From Ipomoea triloba (Eukaryota > Streptophyta > Magnoliopsida > Solanales > Convolvulaceae), in NCBI RefSeq assembly GCF_003576645.1, contig NC_044925.1:8773657-8837656 (forward strand): a DNA stretch of 64,000 nucleotides. Direction: 5' to 3'. The notes under the pieces were generated by a model. That model did not search any database and was not told the origin of the DNA. It saw only the letters and a program-made list of their open reading frames with translations. Made by a program: the position numbers and the translations under genes. Shown one piece after another: positions 33,723 to 44,048 of this stretch (positions within the stretch are counted from its first letter, which is position 1; the number at the start of each line of letters is the position of its first letter).

Positions 33723-35670
33723 ATGAATAGTTTGGACAATGGTTACTATGGCAGCGTTGATGTTTTGAGACAATGGGTTTTGTGTGTTTGTTTTTGGGAC
33801 AATTGTTCTCATGGCTCTAGAATTTGTAACCCTAATGTTTGAGGGTTAACAATCTTTATTTGTGGTTTTATTTTCCTATGCATTTAGTTTTGTTTATATT
33901 CCTACAATTTCTCACTAATCACATGTCATTTATCTTATGATGGTATCTAAGTAATGAGTAACTTTACTGCTTCGTGTTATTTTTTTAGACAATTTTTTAT
34001 TTTTCAAGTACTTGATGATTATAAAGTGCAATTCAAGTGAAGAGACATATGGAGAATTTAAAGTAAACTATTGTTATTCAACCATGAAGGTGCAAGGTTT
34101 GCGGTTACAATTGAAGACAACATTTTAGGCAAGTTGATGTAAAAGACGGGACACAAGCAGGCACAACTACAATGAAGTCACATTTACAGAAAATCAAGAC
34201 ACCCATGGTTGTTTCAACTATGCAATTTAGACAGTTAACTCTACATAGATATTCTTAGACTTAGACATAGATTTACACAATTGTTTCTTAGAGTTTTTAT
34301 CATGTTTTGAAAATGTATTGCATTAATTTTTAAAACATTAATAGAAAGAATGCTTATCTGGATAGTTACATCCTGCTCCTTTAAAGCATCACATTTAAGC
34401 ACACTTGATGGTTAAATCCTGTTCCTTAATAGCCACACAGTATAAAGTTTGATACTGCTAAAACAAAAATATAGTATGTTAGCTACAATTATAGTCAAAT
34501 AGCTGCTTTATAGCTCTTTTATAGTCAAATGGTTTGTATGAAAGTATGCTTAATTAAAGAAACAATTAGACAGTTACTCTGTGCAATTATAGTGAAAAAT
34601 ACATTAAGTATTTATAAAGTAAGTATCAAGAATGTGTTTTGAAATGATTTTTCTAATAGTATGCTAAATTAAAGACACAAATATAAACTTACTTTGTGCC
34701 ATTGTAGTGAAAGTATTTACATAGTAAGCATACATAAGCTGTGCATTTAAAGACACAAATAGACTTACTATAAACAAAAATTACCAACACCAAATTCAGA
34801 ACTAAAGAAACAGTTAAGTTTCACTTAGAATTAAGCAATTCTTTGTCTTTTTTAACTCACAGTGGGTAAGTACAAAATATATATCATGTTCTGCAATTGA
34901 ATAAATAACAAGTACATCTTCTAAATAGCTGTTAAGTTGTACATGTTATGCTATTGAATAAAAAATGATTAATTAGTACACAAAAACTGTTGGACTTCCT
35001 ATGAAACAATTAATACCTATTCTCAATCATAATTGCCCTGCACCTTTACAATCTATAAAAGCCACAATGAGTTTACAATACCAACTTTTAGATAATACAC
35101 TATCCATACACTAGCTTCAACACATGAAGAAATTGACAAGATCCCCAGTTGTAGGAACGAAAAGGAAATCATATTCACATAATAAAGGTATGTAACTCAA
35201 TCTATACAATGTTGTGTAGACATGAAGGTGTAAGTTTAGTGGTGAGGTGAATGAAGGATGATAAAACGAAGAGTCAAGACTCTCCGAGTGTCGTGTCTCT
35301 CAAGGATGACAAATTGGAGCGAATTAGTGTTGGCATTTAGGAGGTTAATAGGCAAGACTTACGAGAATCACTAGCGGACATTTGGGTCATGGATTGGGGT
35401 TACAAAAGTGAATTTAAGCTAAACAATTTAAAAAGAACAAGGGGGTGTGTCACTTAGCTAGTCCAAACGATTGACTATTCTATGGGATTGTGGAAATGAG
35501 TTTCGGGAATGAACTCGGGAGTCACGGTATTAATACTGAGTGACGTCACACTCAGACTCTCAATCCTCATTCGGTTGAGGCATTTTATCGAACACCTTGC
35601 CTACCACTCTTCTCGGGCCTCGTCCTTTCAGATAGAGGGCGGGGATGTGGATGAGTTGGACTCGTGAGAG
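33723..35670. other. Intergenic, no gene recognised
   Basis: A/T-rich to about 35150. From about 35200 to 35670 the composition changes to a less A/T-rich stretch with phrases like actctcaatcctcattcggt. The start of the window has a similar phrase (aatcctcattcggg), so it could be an old LTR scrap. No open frame with family resemblance. Confidence 0.35.
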
Positions 35671-35835
35671 TAGAGCCGTCAAAACGGGCTTTGCCCGCCG
35701 AGCCGGTCCACCCCGCCCCCTACTTAGGTAGGGGGTGGGTTTCGAAAACAGAAGCCCGCTAAAGAGCGGGCTTTTTTAGCCCGCCCCGCCGCGGGCCTGG
35801 CGGGCCACGGGCTACCTGCCCAATAATAGTGTAGT
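35671..35835. mobile_element. Fragment of the GGCGGGC hAT-type element
   Basis: Starts TAGAGCCGTCAAAACGGGCT, identical over its first 20 bases to the left end of the element at 22234. It continues with GC-rich GCCCGCC/GGCGGGC motifs, then stops near 35835 without the opposite terminus. Confidence 0.75.
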
Positions 35836-35851
35836 ACGTATATATATAATA

Positions 35852-37436
35852 CTAGTTTTATACGCGCATTGCGCGAATGGGTTAATGTCCAATGTTTATA
35901 TTTAAATAAATATTTGAAAGTATATCAATACAAGATTATATAGGAGAAGTTTATACATGGGTAATTGAATGTCAAATTTTTTTATTTAAATATCTAACTC
36001 AAAGTATATGAATCCAAGATAATATAGAAAACTTTGAAACCTTGTAAAATCGATAGTCTAAGTATTTGGTGTAAAAATGATAGTCTAAATAAATACTACT
36101 TTTAATTTGAATATTTCTAAGTGTTCTTAATTCTCTTTTGAGTAACATTGTCATTGTCTTCATCTTTACTATTTGTTCTCTTCCTTTTTGTTGGTAGTGT
36201 GTTATTTACAATTCGGTTATTGTTGGTAACATAGATGACAATATCAAAACACACACAATTAGTCCCTAGACCTATATGCGATGAAATTGTCCTATTCTAA
36301 CAAGTTTTTAGGCCTAATAAACACCTAATATAGCATATTTTACTCCTAAATTACCCCTCAAACACAGCTACTTTTGGCACTTATCAAGACAGTACTGTGA
36401 TTTCAAGTTGTAGTTGTTACAAAATATCTCACTAAATCTTAACTCTTTAGCTTAAAAAATACTTAACTTTTTGTATCAGATTTTGATGAGTTGCTTCACC
36501 TGCATAAGATAAAAACTTATCATTAAGCTTAGCTTTAAAACTGAATGTACTAAACATACAATCGACTGAAGCTAAGTTTAGCAACTGAAAGGTACTTATC
36601 TTTTTTTGGGCTATTTGTTTTCTTCCATTAATCTGCATATTTCACATGTGTACTACGATTATTATTCATAGTATAAGCATGATATTAATGTAAAGAAAGT
36701 CGTATAGCTATAATTGGATTAGGGAAATATGATTTTGCAATCTGTGAGTTCTAATTTGATCTTATTTGAGAAATCAGGATATATGTATTATGCTAAACAC
36801 TATCTTAGAACCAAGAACTATACATTAAGTTCTAAGTTAGGGTAAGTTTACAAATTCAGAAACCCTAGATCTACAGTTAAAAAACTAAGAACGACCCATA
36901 TTTTGAAAAACACACTGGATTTTGACAGTAAATTCAAGGAATTAGTGAGATTTCTAAAAAAATTGTAACAAGAGTGAAATCTGAGAAACTAAACTTACCC
37001 AAGATTGACGGAGAGTACTATAAACTATAGATTAAGTTGTCCCTGTCTGTAATTTTAGCATCTTAGAAACCCTAGATCTACAGTTGAGAGAATAAGAACG
37101 ATCAATTTGTATAAAATCAAACTTGATTTCGACTATAAAGGCAAGTAATTACACAGATTTGGTTGCTACAAGATTGAAATCTAACAGAGTAAACTTACCC
37201 TTGCGGCCCGTAGACTATTATCCATGAAGAATCTGCAATTACAGTAAGCATATTCGTAGGAGTATGCTTTCCCGAATTGCCGATTGCGTCGGCTCTAACG
37301 TTTCGATTTGCAAAAATTGCTCAAGAGAGCTCGACAGAATTAGGAAACTGTAGATGTAGGTAGGTGAGAGCAGAGAGTAGAGCGCGGATACAGATCAGAA
37401 GAAGGATCCATAATATGATCCCACTATGTCCTCTTG
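35852..37436 (-). mobile_element. Helitron on the minus strand, 3' end and probable body
   Basis: The minus strand ends in a short GC hairpin CGCGCAATGCGCG, seven bases, then CTAG followed by T, the classical Helitron 3' end (35852-35875). The body to the right is A/T-rich. On the minus strand it starts near 37430 with sequence that looks like a gene leader and first intron (splice-like cgcaagggtaagtttac near 37191-37207). The 5' terminus (TC) could not be fixed, so the right boundary is only a guess at the microsatellite. Confidence 0.55.
36862..37203. repeat. Tandem duplication in the minus-strand Helitron body
   Basis: Two diverged copies of about 140 bp, 36862-37003 and 37066-37203. Each begins gaaaccctagatctacagtt and ends gtaaacttaccc or ctaaacttaccc. 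Confidence 0.7.
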
Positions 37437-37495
<59 letters not shown>

Positions 37496-37496
37496 T
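37437..37496. repeat. Compound (TA)n(CA)n(TA)n microsatellite
   Basis: A short TA run, then about 17 CA units, then TA again. Confidence 0.95.
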
Positions 37497-37649
37497 GATA
37501 TTATTTGTTGTGTTATATTAAAAGGTTTTGTGCTTCAAAATTAGTTTAGTAGGTTAATTTTTGTAGAAGTTTAAAATGTTGTCTCCTTAAAAAATTGTTA
37601 TGTATTTTTGTTATGATATATAGAAATCTAATTTACATTTGTTTTTGTT

Positions 37650-39164
37650 ATGTAGAAAATGAAAATTCGATACAAGATGAGAATATCATTACTCCACAAC
37701 ATAATCGGTTATCTTCAATTCAATATGAAAACCAATGATTTGGAGTTTTTCAATCATCCTTAGCTATTCCGTTGAGCGTATTAATGGAAGGTTAGTACAT
37801 TATTATCAAATTTTTAAATGTTATCTACATATTATTTTTTAGTTAAGGTAGAAATTAACATAAAAACTTTATTTTAGGATCGTCAAGGTTGAGCAATATT
37901 GTGATTAACAAAAATAGGAAACCGTTGCAAGAGATCCCCATGACACCTAATATGAATCAACAACGAGATATTAAAAATATTAGTGTTGTTCAACTTTAAT
38001 TTAATTTTGTCATTTATATAATTCTTTTTTTGGTTTTCAATTAATTTGTAGTTGAAACCACCATAACAATTGTTACAACTATCTAAGTAAATGTTTAGTG
38101 TTACATGTATATTGTTTTTTAATATAGTTTTTACAAGAAAAGAAGAAATACAAAATTGTACAACAAACAACAGTGAAGTTGTCATGCATCCACATATTAA
38201 CTCAAGTAAGTACTATTAAGAGATCACTTATTGTTTTTATTCTTAAATATCTTTAAATTTGTTTTTTAAGGACTTTGTTACTTACCTTCTTACAAAATAT
38301 ATTAATTTGGATTCCTCCTTCCAAAGTACAAGTAGTACTATAATCCATGTAATGAAGTCTTCTACAATGGAGTTTAGAAACTTAAACAACGAGTTCAACG
38401 AAGCCATGGAGGAAGAAGATTTAACAAATAATGAATCAATTAGTTAGTTCTTAGTTAATTTTCATTACGCTCGCAATTTTTTTGGTCTTTGTTAAAATAA
38501 CTAGTTATGAAATTTTACTAAAAATTTACTTTTATATTTTAGTTGTAGTGACTTATGTCGATTTTGGGGATCCCTGTGATTCATGTCAACATTGTGGTGC
38601 CCTATTTTGGTACGAAGAGCGTGTAGATACACGGAATTATAACAGAATTACAAAATATTCATTATGTTGTACCAATGGTAAGATTAAATTACCACCTGAG
38701 AACAAATCCCCACAACAAATTCCCCACAACAAATTTTGGATCTTTTTTTTAAGATCGGTGAGAAAAGGGATCACTTCTTGCAAAATATTCGCTCTTATAA
38801 CAATATGTTTTGTTTTACTTCAATGGGTGGAAGAGTTGATAGAACAATAAATCAAGGTGGTGGTCCACTTGTGTATCGTATGAATGGCCAAAACTTTCAC
38901 TTAATTGGAAGCTTGCAACCGGTAGACGGTGCTCCACCAAAGTTTGCGCAATTGTATATCCATGACAAGGAAAATGATATTAACAACCGTCTTACCTCAA
39001 TAAGGTAATATTGACCTTTTTGTACTTACTGATAAATATTATTTTGCTTATTATAAATACTTTGTTGAATATATATCATATTTTTGGCATTAATTAGGAA
39101 CGACAGTGTTACTTCACCAATAGAGTGGAGGTTGTTAATAATATAAAAGCAGCTTTAGATGAGC
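37650..39164 (+). pseudogene. Helitron RepHel gene, 5' exons
   Basis: Short exons with the N-terminal features of plant Helitron proteins: a leader exon at 37655-~37790, one ending in KNRKPLQEIPMTP (about 37877-37998), then one with CQHCGALFWYEERV (about 38588-38629) and LCCTNGKIKLPP. A frameshift near 38745 separates this from IRSYNNMFCFTSMGGRVDRT and FHLIGSLQPVDGAPPKFAQL (38780-39003). Several stops lie in the leader exons (for example after QYENQ near 37738). The reading frame runs to the hAT-type MITE at 39165 and resumes beyond it. Same gene as the two following entries. Confidence 0.8.
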
Positions 39165-39611
39165 CACTGTTGCAAAAATCCCCGCCTAGGCGCTAGGCGC
39201 TCCTAGACCGAGGCGAATTGCTCCCTAGGCGTCCGCCTAGGTAGCTGGCCGCCTAGGAGGCCGCCTAGCGCCTAACTTGGCCGACTGGGCCAAGTTAGCG
39301 GCCGACTAGGCCGAATTTGGCCGAGTTAACTCGCCCAACTCGGTAGAGTTAGCCGAATTAACTCGAGCGAGTCGACCTTGTTAATTTTATTTTTATATTT
39401 ATATATATTTAAATTTATTTATTTATATAAGTAAGAGAAGTAAGATATATATATATATATATGACATACACCTTCACACATGAATTTATTTTTTGTTTTT
39501 ATAGGTCGCCGCCTAGAACCGCCTAGATACCGTCTAGGCGCCGCCTAGACCGCTTAGGCGCTAGGCGCTAGTCTACCGCCCGACTTGCACCTAGCGCCTA
39601 CTGCAACCATG
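39165..39611. mobile_element. hAT-type MITE (GCCTAGGCG family), copy 1
   Basis: 447 bp with ends CACTGTTGCA and the complement of TGCAACCATG. It has an exact 8-bp duplication agatgagc (39157-39164, 39612-39619). Both ends are packed with inverted motifs GCCTAGGCG / CGCCTAG. It interrupts the Helitron RepHel gene. Confidence 0.9.
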
Positions 39612-41870
39612 AGATGAGCATAATGTTTTGGTTAAGTCGTTTAGAATGGCCAAAACTGAGAGTGATAAAAATCCTAGAACTGAAATAAGGATGAGACTAA
39701 TAGGAAAGAGGTCCAAAGATGCAAGGACATACAATCTACCAACAGTATCTGAGGTTGCTGCATTGATAGTTGGCGACTTAGAGTCGGACATGGGTATGCG
39801 AGACATTATAGTTGAGTGTAAATCAGGATTGCTTAAGATAATTAATAAGCTCAACCCTGCGTACTTACCATTGCAGTATCCCGTATTGTTTCCTTATGGA
39901 GAAGATGGATATAGGGATGATATCTAGTTTTCAACAAATACTAACCAAGTGGGTGGTAGTAGGCAACGTATTACCCGAAGAGAGTATTTTGCTTTTAAAA
40001 TACATGAAAGGCGAAGTGAAATTTCAACCTTATTGCATGCAAAGAGACTGTTCCAACAATTTTTAGCTGATGGGTACACAATGGTTAAAGCAGGTCGTCT
40101 ACTATTCATTCGTAGCAATCAAAAGGCGTTGCATTGTGAAGTGTACAAAGGTTTGTCTAATGCATTGTTTAGAGGAGATATAGACCCTTCAACACAAGGG
40201 AAGAGGATTATTTTACCATCCAATTTTACTGGAGGTGCAAGATATATGATTCAAAATTATCAAGATGCTATGGCTATATGTCGTTGGATAGGTTATCCAA
40301 GCTTATTCATTACATTCACATGTTTGAGAGCTGAGGACAGACCAGATATTGTGGCACGGATTTTCAAGATGAAGCTTGATTCATTAATTAAAGAGTTCAA
40401 GGCTGGGAAATTATTTGGTCCGGTAAAAGCATGTAAGAATATTGCACACTTACATTGTTTTTATAAAGTATGTTGACTTTATAAATTATTCTTTATATTT
40501 AATTTTCATACTAATTTTTTATGGTAGTGATCTACACAATTGAATTTCAGAAACGGGGATTACCTCATGCTCATATACTTCTTTTTCTTGGTTTAAACAC
40601 AAGTATTCCATGTCAAAGTACAATGGACTCAATAATTTCTGCTGAAATCCCGAGTAAAGAATTAGATCCTGAGTACTATCAAGCAGTGGAGGAGTTTATG
40701 TTACATGGTCATTGTGGTATTGCTAGAAAGACATCTCCATGCATGGTAAATGGATGGTGTTCTAAACACTTTCCCAAAAAGTTTGTGGAATACTCTAAAT
40801 TTGATTCAGATGGTTACCCAATATATAGAAGACGATATGATGGAAAAATAATTACCAAGAATGGTATTCAGTTAGATAATAGATATTGGTCCCCCATAAT
40901 AGATGCTTGCTTTTGAGATACAAGGCACATATGAATGTGGAGTGGTGCAACCAATCTAGATCTATCAAATACTTATTCAAGTATGTGAACAAAGGAAATG
41001 ATCGCGTCATTGCGGAATTTTATAAAACAACATCAAATGCAGATGGAGTACAAGTAGTGGATGAGATCAACATGTACTATGATTGCAGATACGTTTCTGC
41101 ATCTAAGGCTACTTGGCGTCTACTTAATTTTGAAATTCAATGTAGAAACTTGCTAGTTGAGAGGCTTAGTTTCCATTTACCAGATAGCCAAACGGTTTTC
41201 TTTCAGGATGATGAAGATGTTGAGATAGTATTGAACAAAGAAACTTTGGGACAAAGCATGTTCACACAATGGTTTGAGGCAAACAAAACTTTCCAAGAAG
41301 CTAAATTGCTAACCTATATTGAGATGCCCAATAAATTTGTATGGAAGAAAAATATTCGTCAATGGCATCCACGTAAAAGAGGTTTTTCTATTGGCCGCAT
41401 ATTTTATGTTCCACCGAGTATTGGGAATTATATTATCTCATATGTTTGTTGAACATAGTGAGGGGCCCAACAAGCTTTTCTGACATAAGGTCATATAATA
41501 GTGTATAGTACAATACTTTTAAGGAGGCATGTTATGCTCGGGGGTTATTACAAAATGATACTAAATACGTTGATGCCATTATGGAAGCTAGTCATTTTGC
41601 AACTCCCCACTAACTAAGAAAGTTGTTTGTTACTCTATTAATGTCAAATACAATGGCACGTCCTGAAATAGTATGGGAGAAAGTGTGGATACATCTGGCT
41701 GATGATGCTCAACATAACTGTAGGAGATTATTAAACTTGCAAGGTATTATTATTCAAATAATTAAGGTTTATGTACTCATTTTTTATTTGTAGAATTTTT
41801 TATTTTTTTTAATGTACTTTTTTTTTGTTATAGATATTTTTCTAACTGATGAATAGAAAAAGAATTTTGC
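39612..41870 (+). pseudogene. Helitron RepHel gene, Helitron-like N and Rep (HUH) region
   Basis: It resumes after the MITE with LVKSFRMAK. It then has the Helitron_like_N region (LPTVSEVAALIVGDLESD; LNPAYLPLQYPVLFPYGEDG; QFLADGYTMVKAGRLLFIRS; LFITFTC). After an intron-like break at about 40468-40520, the Rep nuclease follows with the HUH site RGLPHAHILLFL (PHAH at 40563-40574) and the Tyr motif KYLFKYVNKGNDR (about 40967-41005). A TAG at 39925-39927, the broken stretch at 41450-41620 with several stops, and small shifts mark it as nonfunctional. Rep nicks and joins DNA during rolling-circle transposition. Confidence 0.88.
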
Positions 41871-43494
41871 ACTATTTGAATTGTCAAAGCTTTTATTAGT
41901 CTATAACAAGACTTTGAGAGATTTTCCAAACATGCCGGTAATGAATGAAGCAAGCCATGTTCATGTGGAAAACCGATTGTTGTGGGAAGAGTTAGCATAT
42001 GACCGTGCTAGGGAATATGAAGAGAGTCAACGCCTGAAGGAGAAACTAACAGAAGAACAAAGAGCAATATATGATGCCGTTATCAATGACATTGATTCCA
42101 ACAATGGTGGATTGTTTTTTGTTTATAGGTATGGTGGTACATGAAAGACTTTTCTGTGGCGTGCACTCTCTTCGTCTATTAGAGCAAAAGGTGAAATTGT
42201 TATCAATGTGGCATCAAGTGAGATAGCTTCTTTACTTTTACCGGGTGGGAGAACTGCACATTCAAGATTTTCAATACCAATCTCGATTAATGAAGATTCT
42301 ACCTGCAATATAAATCAAGGTAGCCAACTAGTCGAACTAATTGTGCAGGCAAAACTAATTATTTGGGATGAAGCACCGATGATGCACAAACATTGTTTTG
42401 AGGCGTTGGATAAAACAATGAGAGATTTGTTAAGGTTTGTTAACAAAGATAGTGATAGTAAGACTTTTGGCGGGAAGACAGTGGTTTTAGGTGGGAACTT
42501 TAGGCAAATCTTACTAGTGGTGCCAAAAGGTTCAAGACAGGACATTATATCTGCAACAATTAATTCTTCATATCTTTGGAGGCATTGTAGAGTTATGCGC
42601 CTAACTAAGAATTTGAGATTAACTACAATGGAACCTAGATTGCATCAAGACAAAGTTCAAGAATTTGCTAATTGGCTAATTTCAATAGGTGATGGTACTA
42701 TTGGAGTAGATATTGATGGTTACACTGATTTTGATATCCCAACTGAATTGTTGTTGAAGTCAAATGGTGATCCTATTTTCTCTATTGTTAAAAGTACATT
42801 CGCCAACTTTACTGGTGCAAACAGTGATGAAAGTTGTTTTTAAAAAAATTGCAATACTAGCACCAACATTAGAGATGGTCAATGAGGTCAACCAGTATAT
42901 GTCTAATTTAACTGAAGGTGAAAGAAAGACATATTTGACTTCTGACACAACGTGTAAAGACGATGGTTCAAGTTCAATTCTTGCTGATGTGCATACACCA
43001 GAATTCCTAAATACTATAAGAGCATTCAGCCTTCCAATTCATTCTTTGACTTTAAAAGTGGGGTTTCCTGTAATGTTAATGGGGAACATTGATCATAGTC
43101 TTGGTTTATGCAATGGAACTAGGTTGGTGGTAACAAAATTAGGCAATCATGTTGTTGAAGGAAGCATATTGGCAAGTCCTAATGCTGGGACTAAGGTATT
43201 AATTGCTAGAATGACTATCACCCCATCAAACCCAAGATTACCTTTCAAGTTCAACAAAAGACAATTTCCACTTATGCTGTCATATGCAATGACTATTAAC
43301 AAAAATCAATGGCAGACGCTTTCCAATGTTGGTTTGATACTCAAGAAACCAGTTTTTGTGCCTGGCCGATTATATGTTGCTACATCAGGAGTGAGTCAAC
43401 CAGATGAACTAAAAATTTTAGTATGTGATGAATCAAAACAAGATTGTAATTCTACTACTAATGTAGTTTATAAAGAGGCCTTTAATAATTTATA
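41871..43494 (+). pseudogene. Helitron RepHel gene, PIF1-like helicase region
   Basis: The superfamily 1 helicase begins near 42043 (LTEEQRAIYDAVI). Walker A is destroyed: the site reads VYRYGGT, then a TGA at 42142-42144 in place of the glycine codon, then KTF. Walker B is kept (LIIWDEAPM). The next motif reads GGNFRQIL with Asn where Asp is usual. A frame change near 42840 leads to the C-terminal part (LKVGFPVMLMGNID, GTRLVVTKLG). The final motif reads AMTINKNQWQTLSNVGL, where the family has SQGQ. The stop is at 43492-43494. Its strand and spacing match the RPA-like gene upstream. Confidence 0.88.
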
Positions 43495-43576
43495 AATTAT
43501 TTAATTATTAATGTTGTTTTATCTTTTTTTTTTTCTTTATAGCCAATATTTTATTTCACTTGATATATTTTCATTC

Positions 43577-43608
43577 TCTGCATCGCACGGATCAACGTGT
43601 TATCTAAT
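43577..43608 (+). other. Candidate 3' terminus of the RepHel Helitron
   Basis: About 85-115 bases after the helicase stop. It has a decayed hairpin segment (tctgcatcgcacgga) and then CTAAT at 43604-43608, matching the CTRRT ending. A second candidate, CTAGT, lies at 43625-43629. The hairpin arms have decayed, so the exact end is uncertain. Confidence 0.5.
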
Positions 43609-44048
43609 GCGTAGCTTAACTTCACTAGTTTTCTTTAAAAAATAAAAACTTCACTAGTTTTCTAAAAAGAAAGGAACGAGGACAAAAAAAAAAAAGGAAT
43701 AAATGGCAAAAAAAGTGGACATTTGAGAAAAGAAAACAAAAGAAAAGAGAGAAAATAATTTGCCTTATTCAAAGTTTTTTTTTTTTTTTTTTTNTCAAAG
43801 TTTTTTTTTTTTTTTTTTTTGAAAAAACCTTATTCAAAGTTAAAACCCATTGTTTAAACCTCTCCATTTCCTTTTTCTCTCTCCTCACCGTCATACTTCC
43901 TCTCTCTCTAGAAAAAGGCAAAGTAGGTTCAGAAAAGCCTTCATCTACAACGTTCTATCCCCTCAATTCGATTCAGCTTTTGCTGCTGTTTTGCCAAGCG
44001 AATCGCGTAAACCCTAAACGCCGCTGCTTGGAGGAAACCGATCCTGAA
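43609..44048 (+). promoter_or_regulatory. VAMP gene upstream region and CT-rich leader
   Basis: It contains duplicated 'cttattcaaag' followed by poly-T, with one undetermined base at 43794. Next is a pyrimidine-rich stretch (about 43856-43911: ctctccatttcctttttctc, tcctctctctctag), typical of plant core promoters and leaders. No clear TATA box. The Helitron end lies only about 440 bp upstream of the start codon. Confidence 0.5.
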
